Source: BP-464 sp045805505 (lineage in GTDB: Bacteria; Actinomycetota; Thermoleophilia; Solirubrobacterales; Solirubrobacteraceae). Taken from it: 13,064 nucleotides of DNA. Below, piece after piece: positions 1 to 6,853 of the stretch. The position numbers and the translations under genes are program-made. How positions within the stretch are numbered: the first letter of the stretch is position 1; each line of letters starts with the position of its first letter. Where the stretch lies: contig JBJMLA010000043.1 of assembly GCA_045805505.1 (NCBI GenBank), forward strand, positions 1 through 13,064, read 5' to 3'. The notes below the pieces were generated by a model, which saw only the letters and a list, made by a program, of their open reading frames with translations, did not search any database and was not told the origin of the DNA.

Positions 1-1
1 C

Positions 2-994
2 GTCGCGGTCGGCCAGCGGGCGATCTCGCACATGGGCCACATCAAGATGATGGGCGCGGTTCAGCCCTTCATCTCGGGCGCGATCTCCAAGACGGTCAAC
101 ATGCCCAACGAGTCGACCGTCGAGGACATCGCCGACGCCTACCTGCAGGCCTGGCACCTGGGCATCAAGGCCCTGGCGATCTACCGCGACGGCTCCAAGA
201 CGGCCCAGGCCCTGCGCACCGACGCGCAGGACAAGAAGCCGGCGGCCGTGACGACCGAGGGCGTCCTGACGTCCGAGGAGGTCGACGCGCTGATCGAGAA
301 GGCGGTCGAGGAGGCCGTCGTCAAGGCCAAGGGCGAGGCGGGCCCCGCACGGCATCGCATGCCGCGCGAGCGCCAGTCGATCACCCACAAGTTCAACATC
401 GGCGGCCACGAGGGCTACATCACCGCCGGCATGTACGAGGACGGCACCGTCGGTGAGATCTTCATCACCGACGTCGGCAAGGAGGGCTCGACTCTCCGCG
501 GCATGATGAACTCGTTCGCCACGGCGATCTCGATCGCGCTGCAGTACGGCGTGCCGCTCGAGACCCTCGTGCAGAAGTTCGCCTACATGCGGTTCGAGCC
601 GGAAGGGATCACCCAGAACCCGGAGATCCCGTTCGCCAAGTCGATGCCCGACTACATCATGCGCTGGCTGGCCAGCCGCTTCCTCGACGCCGACGTCCAG
701 GAGGACCTGGGCATCATGACCGCCGAGGTCCGCGCCCGGAAGCAGGCCGAGATGACGGCGCAGTCGATGGTCAGCGACACCGCCGGGCCGACGAACGGTG
801 GCGCCGAGGTCACGACGCAGCCGGGCACCACCCGCGCGGCCGCGTCGGCGATGACCGACACGCCTCCGGTCGTCCCGGCCCGCATGGTCGGCCTGGAGCT
901 CGGGCCGGCGTGCCAGCAGTGCGGAGGCATGATGCAGCGCACCGGCTCCTGCTACACGTGCTCGAGCTGCGGCAACAACACGGGCTGCGGCTGA
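2..994 (+). CDS. nrdJ: Vitamin B12-dependent (class II) ribonucleoside-diphosphate reductase, C-terminal part
   Basis: This is the 3' end of the adenosylcobalamin-dependent ribonucleotide reductase, which makes deoxyribonucleotides in the cytoplasm. The frame is open at the left edge (it reads VAVGQRAISHMGHIKMMG), so the gene begins outside the window and the ATG at 32 is internal. The segment starts with the conserved end of the reductase barrel (PFISGAISKTVNMP), then a linker around codons 70-120. A TSCPD-type domain follows (SITHKFNIGGHEGYITAG through the MPDYIMRWLASRFL region), then a low-complexity Ala/Thr linker. It ends in a Cys-rich tail with two CxxC pairs (CQQCGG and CSSCG) and a final TGCG, as in NrdJ proteins, where these cysteines are thought to bind zinc or shuttle electrons. 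The radical-site cysteines and cobalamin-contacting regions lie upstream and cannot be checked. Stop TGA is at 992-994. Confidence 0.95.
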   Translation, partial: VAVGQRAISHMGHIKMMGAVQPFISGAISKTVNMPNESTVEDIADAYLQAWHLGIKALAIYRDGSKTAQALRTDAQDKKPAAVTTEGVLTSEEVDALIEKAVEEAVVKAKGEAGPARHRMPRERQSITHKFNIGGHEGYITAGMYEDGTVGEIFITDVGKEGSTLRGMMNSFATAISIALQYGVPLETLVQKFAYMRFEPEGITQNPEIPFAKSMPDYIMRWLASRFLDADVQEDLGIMTAEVRARKQAEMTAQSMVSDTAGPTNGGAEVTTQPGTTRAAASAMTDTPPVVPARMVGLELGPACQQCGGMMQRTGSCYTCSSCGNNTGCG

Positions 995-1025
995 TACTTC
1001 CGCGGCCTCACGCCGTTTGAGTCTT

Positions 1026-1053
1026 CGAGGGCCCGGGATATCCCGGGCCCTCG
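1026..1053. terminator. Perfect 28-bp palindrome between convergent genes, probable bidirectional terminator
   Basis: Positions 1026-1039 are the exact reverse complement of 1040-1053, giving a 14-bp GC-rich stem with almost no loop apart from the central AT step. It sits between the nrdJ stop (994) and the stop of the convergent 82-aa gene (1075), the expected place for a shared terminator. No U-tract follows on either strand, which is common for hairpin terminators in high-GC actinobacteria. Its position and symmetry are seen directly; the function is inferred. Confidence 0.65.
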
Positions 1054-1074
1054 ATGGTTAAGGGCAGCCTGCGC

Positions 1075-1323
1075 TCAGCGCTCCCACCACTTCGGCCCGC
1101 GCTCGCCCAGCGCCACCTTCGCCGCGTGGACCCTCGCCCGCGCCTCCCGTTCCGCGCCGGCGTCACCGGCGCGCTTGGCGGCGCCCACCGCGCGGCGTGC
1201 GGCCATCAGCTCGTCGACGAGCTCCTGCCGGCGCTCCTCGGACAGCGACGGGTCCGACGCGCGCCAGCGGCGACCGTCGATGATCACGTAGTGGCCGTCC
1301 GGAGTGCGCTCGGGCGAGTTCAT
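1075..1323 (-). CDS. Conserved small protein with GRRWRASDP and VDELMAARRAV motifs (82 aa)
   Basis: The 82-aa soluble protein starts with an N-terminal PDGHYVIIDGRRWRASDPSL block, then a charged helix (EERRQELVDELMAARRAVG), a second Ala/Arg/Glu-rich helix, and ends GERGPKWWER. I recognise this as a widespread, uncharacterised small-protein family that databases sometimes label 'biopolymer transporter Tol' with no evidence for that role; I assign no function. The ATG at 1321-1323 overlaps the stop of the upstream membrane-protein gene in an ATGA arrangement, which implies translational coupling. A longer open frame continues upstream but is only a shadow of that gene. No signal peptide or membrane segment is visible. 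Confidence 0.85.
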   Translation of the reverse strand: MNSPERTPDGHYVIIDGRRWRASDPSLSEERRQELVDELMAARRAVGAAKRAGDAGAEREARARVHAAKVALGERGPKWWER

Positions 1324-2384
1324 GAGGAAGCGGCGTCGCCCTCGCCGGCCACCGCGGCGAACCGCGCGGCGACCTCCTCGGTGTCCGGGCCGGTGGTGAG
1401 GCGGTGCTGGATCCGCACGAGGGCCAGGGCTCCGAGCAGCGCCGGCAGCCCGAGCTGAAAGACGCGGTAGCCGAGGACGGCGGCGGTCGCCGCGTCCGGT
1501 GGGGCGCCGTAGAGGGTGAACATCCCGATCAGACCGCCCTCGGTCCCGCCGATGCCGGCCGGCGTCGGGATCAACGCGCCCGCGTGGCCGAGCGTGTAGG
1601 CGAGGACGAACAGGCCGACGGGCAGGCCCTCGCCGCCGACCGCCTGAAAGCTCACGCCCAGCGCGGCGACATCGAAGGCGTAGAAGGCGAGCGACCCGAG
1701 GACCAGCCACGGATCGCCCCGGCGCAGGAGCTGCAGCGTCGTGTGGGCGCCGTCGTGGACGACGGTGATGATCGGCCGCAGTGCGCGCCGCACGCGTCCC
1801 GTTCCCGGCGCGGGAAGAGGCCGCGAGGCCACGAAGGTCGCGCCGGTCAGGATCGCCACCGCGACGGCAGCCGGCAGCAGCGAGCCGACCAGCGCCACGT
1901 CTCCGGGCAGGACCCCGGCGGCGACGAGCAGGCCCGCGACGGTCAGGCCGACGAAGCCCACCAGGCTCGTCGCCAGGAACACGACCGCGTGGCGCTCCGC
2001 GGCGTAGTGGGAGGGCACCCCGGCGCGGCGCATGACCATCGTCCCGAGCGCGGGCCCGCCGACGCCGCCGGAGGGCAGCAGGACGTTCGCGCCCTGCTCG
2101 GCGAAGCCCAGGACGGTCGCGCGGCGCGGCGGGACGAGACGATCGAACGCCGCCCACAGCGTCAGGACGAACCCGAAGCTCGACAGCAGCGAGAACAGCC
2201 CGGTCAGGACGATCCACGCCGGGTCGGCCGACGCGAGGCGGTGGCGGACGTCGCCGATGCCCGGAAGGGTGAACAGCGCCAGCCCGACCAGCACGACGAC
2301 CGCGGCGAGCAGCAGCAGCCGCGAGCGGACGTGGCTCGGCTCGGTCTCCGCGCCCGTCGCTGCCTCGGTGTCGTCGATGGCCAT
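1320..2384 (-). CDS. LPG_synthase_TM / UPF0104 family integral membrane protein (flippase-like domain)
   Basis: This 354-aa polytopic membrane protein has a short charged N-terminus (1-20) followed by about eight hydrophobic segments. Two family hallmarks are visible: GANVLLPSGGVGGPALGTM at about 98-115 and ALIPTPAGIGGTEGGLIG at about 270-287, the conserved Pro/Gly-rich signatures of PF03706. That family matches the flippase half of MprF and includes YbhN-like proteins. The catalytic aminoacyl-PG synthase domain (DUF2156) is absent, so it is not an intact lysyl-phosphatidylglycerol synthase; a lipid-handling role is inference. I chose the ATG at 2384 over a TTG at 2429, because the family N-terminus is short and the extra 15 residues look non-coding. 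The gene lies 58 bp downstream of the MDR reductase on the same strand and its stop overlaps the start of the 82-aa gene, suggesting one transcript. Confidence 0.88.
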   Translation of the reverse strand: MAIDDTEAATGAETEPSHVRSRLLLLAAVVVLVGLALFTLPGIGDVRHRLASADPAWIVLTGLFSLLSSFGFVLTLWAAFDRLVPPRRATVLGFAEQGANVLLPSGGVGGPALGTMVMRRAGVPSHYAAERHAVVFLATSLVGFVGLTVAGLLVAAGVLPGDVALVGSLLPAAVAVAILTGATFVASRPLPAPGTGRVRRALRPIITVVHDGAHTTLQLLRRGDPWLVLGSLAFYAFDVAALGVSFQAVGGEGLPVGLFVLAYTLGHAGALIPTPAGIGGTEGGLIGMFTLYGAPPDAATAAVLGYRVFQLGLPALLGALALVRIQHRLTTGPDTEEVAARFAAVAGEGDAASS

Positions 2385-2442
2385 GCGTCCGTCCAGGTGC
2401 TTTCGGCCTACCCGGGGCGCGGTCGGCAAACGCGGCCCGCCG

Positions 2443-3441
2443 TCAGACCTTCAAGACGAGCTTCCCGTCGTTCTTGCCGGTGAACAGCATCTGGAGGGTC
2501 TCGGGGAACGTCTCGAACCCCTCGACGATGTGCTCGCGGGCGCTGATCTTGCCCTCGCTGAGCCACTGGGCCATCTGCTCGGCGCCCTCGCGGTAGCGGG
2601 CCGCCCAGTCGAACACGATGATGCCGGTCATGCTCGAGCGGGTGACGAGCAACGCCATGTAGTTGGCCAGCTTCGGCGGCTCGGTCGCGTTGTACTGCGA
2701 GATCGCGCCACAGATGACCACGCGGGCGTGCAGGGCGAGGCGGGCGAGGCAGGCCTCGAGGATCTCGCCGCCGACGTTGTCGAAGTAGACGTTGATGCCG
2801 TCGGGGCAGTGCTCGCGCAGGCCGCCCGCGACGTCACCCGCCTTGTAGTCGATGCACGCGTCGAAGCCCAGCTCGTCGACGACCTGCGCGCACTTCTCCG
2901 GGCCGCCGGCGATGCCGATGACGCGGGCGCCCTTGATCTTGGCGTTCTGACCGACGAGCCCGCCCACGGCGCCGGCGGCACCCGAGACCACGACGGTGTC
3001 GCCCTCCTGCGGCTTGCCCACCTCGAGCAGGCCGAAGTACGCGGTCATCCCGGGCATGCCGAGCGCGCCGAGGTAGGTGGGCAGCGGCGCGAGGTCGGGG
3101 TCGACCTTCGTGACGCCCTTGCCGTCGGTCACGGCGTAGCGCTGCATGCCGAGCATCCCGGAGACATGATCGCCCTCGGCGAACTTCGAGCCGTTGGAGG
3201 CCACCACGCGGCCGACCGCGCCGGCCCGCATGACCTCGCCGATCCCGACCGGCGGGACGTAGGAACGCCCCTCGTTCATCCAGCCGCGCATGGCGGGGTC
3301 CAGCGACAGGTACTCGATCTCGACGAGAGCCTCGCCTTCACCGGGCTCTCCCGCGGGCTCCTCGACGAAGTCGAAGTCCTCGCGCTTGACGTTGCCCTGC
3401 GGGCGGGCGGCGAGCCGGAACTGCTGGTTGGTGGGGGCCAT
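2443..3441 (-). CDS. NADP-dependent oxidoreductase, MDR superfamily (CurA/prostaglandin-reductase-like)
   Basis: This 332-aa cytosolic enzyme belongs to the zinc-independent branch of the medium-chain dehydrogenase/reductase superfamily. The N-terminal GroES-like domain contains YLSLDPAMRGWM (about 44-55), typical of the curcumin reductase / leukotriene B4 12-hydroxydehydrogenase group. The Rossmann domain has the nucleotide-binding SGAAGAVGGLVGQ (about 153-165), then IDYKAGD (about 198-204) and YFDNVGGEIL (about 219-228), all diagnostic for this family. No zinc-ligand cysteine cluster is visible. The usual reaction is NADPH-dependent reduction of an alpha,beta-unsaturated carbonyl; the physiological substrate here is unknown. 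The ATG at 3439-3441 has an upstream AAAGG at a reasonable distance. It is probably the first gene of a minus-strand unit with the two genes downstream of it. Confidence 0.93.
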   Translation of the reverse strand: MAPTNQQFRLAARPQGNVKREDFDFVEEPAGEPGEGEALVEIEYLSLDPAMRGWMNEGRSYVPPVGIGEVMRAGAVGRVVASNGSKFAEGDHVSGMLGMQRYAVTDGKGVTKVDPDLAPLPTYLGALGMPGMTAYFGLLEVGKPQEGDTVVVSGAAGAVGGLVGQNAKIKGARVIGIAGGPEKCAQVVDELGFDACIDYKAGDVAGGLREHCPDGINVYFDNVGGEILEACLARLALHARVVICGAISQYNATEPPKLANYMALLVTRSSMTGIIVFDWAARYREGAEQMAQWLSEGKISAREHIVEGFETFPETLQMLFTGKNDGKLVLKV

Positions 3442-3484
3442 GCACCCAGCCTTTCACGATTGGAGCGTCCGGGCGGCCCCGACG

Positions 3485-3490
3485 GGGTAT
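3485..3490 (+). promoter_or_regulatory. Possible -10 element GGGTAT upstream of the small secreted protein gene
   Basis: A GGGTAT hexamer lies 39 bp before the ATG at 3529 in the divergent intergenic gap. It matches the -10 of stress sigma factors of the SigB/SigF type in actinobacteria. I could not find a matching GTTT-type -35 at 12-16 bp, so this is weak and given only as a lead. Confidence 0.2.
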
Positions 3491-3528
3491 GGCCGCTTGG
3501 TCCGTCCCCCCACACGAATCGAGTTCCC

Positions 3529-3855
3529 ATGAAGAAGTTCGCCTCGCTCGCCCTCGTCGGCGCAAGCTTTGCTGTCCTGCCCGCCGCCGCCGATGCGTCG
3601 CAGAGCCACGGCTTCCTGCGCAGCTTCGAGAACGGCAAGCTGACGCTGTTCAACCGCAGCCTGGGCAAGACCGTCTACATCGTCAACGCCAAGACCGACT
3701 GCGGCGTCAGCTTCGGTCAGTCCGGCGACCAGATCCCCTGCAAGACGCTGGGCTCGGCCAAGTACGCCGACCACAAGGTCTTCGTGCGCTGGACGCGCAA
3801 CGCCGCAGGCAAGCGCGTCGCGACGTCGCTCGGCGTGGACATGTCCAACGGCTAG
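3529..3855 (+). CDS. Small secreted hypothetical protein (108 aa)
   Basis: The protein begins with a clear Sec signal peptide: MKKF, a hydrophobic run to about residue 20, and an AxA-type site (ADA before SQSHG, about residue 23). The mature part is about 85 aa, rich in beta-prone and basic residues, with two cysteines (about C58 and C71) that could form one disulphide after export. Segments such as NGKLTLFNRSLGKTVYIVNAKT suggest a small beta-barrel or OB-like fold, but I recognise no family. The ATG at 3529 is chosen because the signal peptide starts there; the longer open frame upstream is antisense to the oxidoreductase. No good Shine-Dalgarno sequence is visible. The stop TAG overlaps the stop of the facing gene within CTAG (3852-3855). 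Confidence 0.8.
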   Translation: MKKFASLALVGASFAVLPAAADASQSHGFLRSFENGKLTLFNRSLGKTVYIVNAKTDCGVSFGQSGDQIPCKTLGSAKYADHKVFVRWTRNAAGKRVATSLGVDMSNG

Positions 3856-4091
3856 AACGGCTTGAAGCAGCGCTCGCGCTCTTCGGGGCCGAGCTCTGCG
3901 TCGATGGCGTCGTTGACGCGGCTGATCAGCGTCGGGCGCCAGGTCGGAGACGTGAAACGCAGGGCAGCGGGCCGGTGGTCGATCTCGACTTCCGGCCCCT
4001 CCTGCGTCTCGAAGCGCGCTCGCAGCCGCGGAACGAGGGCGTGCACGCCCTCGGGCCGGACGATGTTGAGCGTGTAGATCGCGGTGTCCAC
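3852..4091 (-). CDS. Hypothetical protein (79 aa)
   Basis: A GTG-started 79-aa reading frame encodes an acidic/basic mixed, probably cytosolic protein: DTAIYTLNIVRPEGVHALVP at the start, SPTWRPTLISRVNDAIDAEL near the end, and a terminal ERCFKPF. It has a GC-rich third-position pattern like its neighbours and a balanced residue composition, unlike the Arg/Pro/Ala-rich shadow frames on the other strand, so I judge it real. A GGTGAG-like stretch precedes the GTG. No family is recognised and no membrane segment or signal is visible. It is convergent with the secreted-protein gene, sharing the CTAG stop overlap, and divergent from the MntR-like regulator 152 bp away; that gap could hold promoters for both but I see no clear operator. 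Confidence 0.68.
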   Translation of the reverse strand: MDTAIYTLNIVRPEGVHALVPRLRARFETQEGPEVEIDHRPAALRFTSPTWRPTLISRVNDAIDAELGPEERERCFKPF

Positions 4092-4243
4092 CCACTCACC
4101 GTAGGGGCCGCCCCGGCGCTCCGCGGATCTTCGTTCGTGTCGGCCTTCGGCGCAGGTGGCATCCTTCAGCGCATCGTGCAGCGCGCTTCCCGGGTCCGCG
4201 ACGAACCAGCCCGCTCCCGTCGTCCGGGTGCGGTGGTCGCCTG

Positions 4244-4921
4244 ATGGCCGCGGCCGGCCCGCGCCACTCCGACGCCATCGAGGACTACGCCAAGGCGATC
4301 TACGCGCTGGCGCGCCGCGGCGACGGATCGGTGAGCACCAACGCCCTGGCCGAGCGCCTGAGCGTCACGCCGGCGTCGGTCTCGGCGATGCTCAAGAAGC
4401 TCGCCGAGCGTGGCCTGGCCGAGCACGCGCCCTACAAGGGCGTGCGGCTGACGGGCGCCGGCGAGAAGGTGGCCCTGGAGGTCCTGCGCCACCACCGTCT
4501 GCTCGAGCTCTACCTGGCCGAGCACCTCGGTGTGCCCTGGGACCGGGTCCACGAGGAGGCCGAGGCGCTCGAGCACGTGCTCTCGGAGGACCTCGAGGCG
4601 CGTATCGCGGCCAAGCTCGGCCACCCCACCCACGATCCGCACGGTGACCCGATCCCCAACGCGCGCCTGCAGATCGACGAGGGCGACACGCGCGGCCTCG
4701 CCGATCTCGCCGTGGGCGACCGCGGGCGTTTCGTCCGCGTGTCGGACTCCGACGGCGACATGCTGCGCTACCTCGCCGAGCGCGGCGTGGCGATCGGCGA
4801 CGAGCTCGAGGTCGTCGACATCCAGCCATTTGGGGGGCCGCTGACGGTGCGTTTCGGCGACACCGACCACGCGATCGGCGGCGCGCTGGCCTCGGCGATG
4901 CGCGTCGAGCTCGAGAGCTAG
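4244..4921 (+). CDS. mntR: DtxR-family metal-dependent transcriptional regulator, MntR-like ligand set
   Basis: This 225-aa cytoplasmic repressor has the DtxR-family layout: an N-terminal winged helix (about 8-75, with NALAERLSVTPASVSAMLKK as the recognition region), a dimerisation/metal domain (about 76-150), and a C-terminal FeoA/SH3-like domain (about 155-225). Metal-site residues can be placed by comparison with B. subtilis MntR: D14 in IEDYAKAIY, H84 and E88 in HHRLLE, and E107, E110 and H111 in EALEH. The DtxR/IdeR iron site uses Met10 and Cys102 at two of these places, where this protein has Asp and Glu, pointing to manganese rather than iron. MntR Glu11 aligns with Lys17 here, a departure. 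The full three-domain length matches mycobacterial MntR. No Mn transporter gene is adjacent. The gene symbol is an inference from the ligands. Confidence 0.9.
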   Translation: MAAAGPRHSDAIEDYAKAIYALARRGDGSVSTNALAERLSVTPASVSAMLKKLAERGLAEHAPYKGVRLTGAGEKVALEVLRHHRLLELYLAEHLGVPWDRVHEEAEALEHVLSEDLEARIAAKLGHPTHDPHGDPIPNARLQIDEGDTRGLADLAVGDRGRFVRVSDSDGDMLRYLAERGVAIGDELEVVDIQPFGGPLTVRFGDTDHAIGGALASAMRVELES

Positions 4922-6633
4922 GCGACGGCGACCGACGCGACAGGAGCCGCGACGCCGGGCCACGGCGGCGCGGGACGGCCCAGCAGGAAGCCCTGGATCA
5001 GTGGCACCGCGAGGCCGCGCAGCGCCGCGAGCTCGGCCTCGGTCTCGACGCCCTCGGCGACGAGCAGCGCGCCCGTCGCGCTCGCGTAGCCGGCCATCGC
5101 GCCGACGAGCGCGGCGCGCCCGGGATCGGCGTCCAGGCCGGCGACGAGCGAGCGGTCGAGCTTGAGGTAGGTCGGCTGGAGGGTCGCGACCTGGCCAAGG
5201 CCGGAGTAGCCCGCGCCGATGTCGTCGACGGCGAAGCGCGCGTGACGCGCCCGCAGCCAGGCGACGGCGTCGAGGAGCGTCCCGTCGTCGCTGGCCAGCG
5301 CCTCCTCGGTGACCTCGACGATCAGCCGCTCGAGTGACCCCGCGGCGGCGAAGACGCGGCGCGAACGCTCGTCGCAGAGCATGGGCGCGGAGAGGTTGAC
5401 GCTCAGCAGCGCACCGTCGGGAAGATCGGGAAGCAGGGCGAGCGCCTTGCGCAGGCAGGCCAGCTCGAGCTCGTCGCGCACGCCGAGCTCGTCGGCCAGC
5501 GAGAACCAGTGCAGCGGGCCCTGGCCGCGTCCGGTGTCGAAGCGGGCCAGCGCCTCGTAGGCGTGGGCGCCACCGCCGGCGAGATCGACGATCGGCTGGA
5601 CCGCCATGTGCAGGCCCTCGCCGCGGATCAGGCGCTCGAGCGCGTCGCGGGCGCCGTGGGCGGCCGAGGTCATGGGCTCGCCCGCGTAGGCGATCACCCG
5701 GTTCTTGCCGGAGCGCTTGGCGACGCGCAGCGCGACGTCGGCGGCCGCGAGCAGGCCCTCGGCGTCGTCGCCGTTGTGCGGTCCGGTCGCCACGCCGACC
5801 GACAACGTGACGCCGGTGACGGCGGCGCGCAGGGTCTCGGCGAGCACGAGCGGCTCGGCCCCGCGGCAGAGCACGGCGAAGGTGTCTCCGTCGACGCGGC
5901 CCAGCACGTCGCCCTCGGCGAGCCGCTCGGCGATCGCCGACGCCACACCGGCCAGCGTCGCGTCGCCGGCCACGTGGCCGCGCCGCTTGTTGATCGGGGC
6001 GAAGTCGTCGACGTCGAGCAGCAGGAGCGAGATCGGCGCCTCCGGGGTGGCCGCGGCGGCGCCGGCGTCGAGCTGCGCGCGCAGCGCCCGGGGGGCCAGG
6101 GTGCCCGTGAGCGCGTCGTGGTCGGCGTCGAAGCGGGCGCGGCGCAGGAGCTCGGCGGTCTCGCGCGAGAGCCGGCCGGTGGCCAGCAGCATCAGGACGG
6201 CGCCGACGGCGAGTCCGGCGCGCTCGCCGTCGAATCCGTGCAGGATCAGGGGAGACGCAAGGGTGGCGAGGAACAGGAGCCGTCCGGTGGCGCCGACGCG
6301 CCCGCCGCGGGCCAGGACGCCGACCGCGGCGGCCACGAGCCACAGCAGCGTGACGGCCGAGACCTCGCCCGCGCCGAAGCCGACGATCAGGATGCCGGCG
6401 AGGCAGGAGAACGGCTCCTCGAGGCGCAGGACGGCGCGCCGGTCGGTCACCGCCTCCAGGACACCGGTCAGCAGGATCACGCCGAGACCCAGGGCCGCGG
6501 TCAGCGCATGCGGGTCGGCGGAGCGGTCGGCCAGGAGCAGCCCGAGCCCGGCGAGCGCGACGAGGATCCGCGTTCGCGCCGCATAGCGGCGCGCGCTGAG
6601 CACATCGGGCGTGGGCCGGGGAGGCACGCTCAC
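4918..6633 (-). CDS. Membrane-anchored GGDEF-EAL protein with degenerate GGDEF and intact EAL domain
   Basis: This 571-aa protein probably acts in cyclic di-GMP turnover. Residues about 20-152 form five or so hydrophobic segments, a compact membrane-sensor region. A GGDEF domain follows (about 165-315): DADHDALTGT, LLLDVDDFAPINKRRGH and GD are conserved, but the signature is DGDTF (248-252) instead of GGDEF. The loss of the first Gly and of the Glu suggests poor or no cyclase activity. The EAL domain (about 335-560) keeps E360-A-L, N413 in SVNLS, E440 in IVEVTEE, DD at 470-471, K491, E527 in AEGVET and QGF at 547-549, so it should be a phosphodiesterase. The annotated start is GTG at 6633, directly after a G-run; the GTG two codons later has better Shine-Dalgarno spacing. 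The stop overlaps the mntR stop in CTAG. The 53-aa membrane gene lies 37 bp upstream. Confidence 0.93.
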   Translation of the reverse strand: MSVPPRPTPDVLSARRYAARTRILVALAGLGLLLADRSADPHALTAALGLGVILLTGVLEAVTDRRAVLRLEEPFSCLAGILIVGFGAGEVSAVTLLWLVAAAVGVLARGGRVGATGRLLFLATLASPLILHGFDGERAGLAVGAVLMLLATGRLSRETAELLRRARFDADHDALTGTLAPRALRAQLDAGAAAATPEAPISLLLLDVDDFAPINKRRGHVAGDATLAGVASAIAERLAEGDVLGRVDGDTFAVLCRGAEPLVLAETLRAAVTGVTLSVGVATGPHNGDDAEGLLAAADVALRVAKRSGKNRVIAYAGEPMTSAAHGARDALERLIRGEGLHMAVQPIVDLAGGGAHAYEALARFDTGRGQGPLHWFSLADELGVRDELELACLRKALALLPDLPDGALLSVNLSAPMLCDERSRRVFAAAGSLERLIVEVTEEALASDDGTLLDAVAWLRARHARFAVDDIGAGYSGLGQVATLQPTYLKLDRSLVAGLDADPGRAALVGAMAGYASATGALLVAEGVETEAELAALRGLAVPLIQGFLLGRPAPPWPGVAAPVASVAVA

Positions 6634-6670
6634 CCCCCGGTAGTCGGCCGCGACGCCGCGGTCTGAAGTG

Positions 6671-6832
6671 CTAGGTCCGCTGGGCGGAGGTCACAGCTGC
6701 GCCGACGATGGCGATGACGATGGTCGCCAGCGTCACGTAGACGGCGGCGCGCGCCTCGTTGAGGGCGAGCAGCACGACCGCCACCACGAGCAACGTGGTG
6801 GTCAACGCGGCAAATCCGTGGCGCCTGATCAC
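6671..6832 (-). CDS. Small two-helix membrane protein (53 aa)
   Basis: A GTG-started 53-aa frame encodes two hydrophobic helices separated by a short NEARAAVY turn: FAALTTTLLVVAVVLLALNE (about 7-26) and VTLATIVIAIVGAAVTSA (about 33-50), ending in QRT. It is otherwise very short, so homology cannot be judged by eye. It lies upstream of and in the same direction as the GGDEF-EAL gene (37 bp gap), so the two may be co-transcribed. No Shine-Dalgarno sequence precedes the GTG. A TAGCTT hexamer ends 7 nt before the start on the minus strand, which resembles a -10 box placed for a leaderless mRNA. The gap to the divergent rhomboid gene is only 21 bp. A longer open frame upstream is a shadow of the rhomboid gene. 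Confidence 0.6.
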   Translation of the reverse strand: MIRRHGFAALTTTLLVVAVVLLALNEARAAVYVTLATIVIAIVGAAVTSAQRT

Positions 6833-6853
6833 GGATGCGAAGCTATCGCAACC

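Noticed and set aside
1075..2217. Long minus-strand frame running into the 82-aa gene
   Set aside because: Upstream of 1323 it is Arg/Pro/Ala-rich shadow sequence of the LPG_synthase_TM gene; only the last 82 codons are protein-like.
1404..3528. Long plus-strand frames opposite the flippase-like and oxidoreductase genes
   Set aside because: Both are antisense to well-supported genes and have the Gln/Asp/Arg/His-rich composition typical of GC-rich shadow frames.
4092..4243. MntR operator or riboswitch in the gap before mntR
   Set aside because: I looked for an inverted repeat or a structured leader and saw none convincing; nothing annotated.
4166..6343. 725-aa minus-strand frame
   Set aside because: Extremely Arg/Ala-rich and overlaps both mntR and the GGDEF-EAL gene in wrong frames; a GC-rich artefact.
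5509..6666. 385-aa plus-strand frame antisense to the GGDEF-EAL gene
   Set aside because: Low-complexity Gly/Asp/Gln/Arg/His composition with no motifs; shadow of the real gene.
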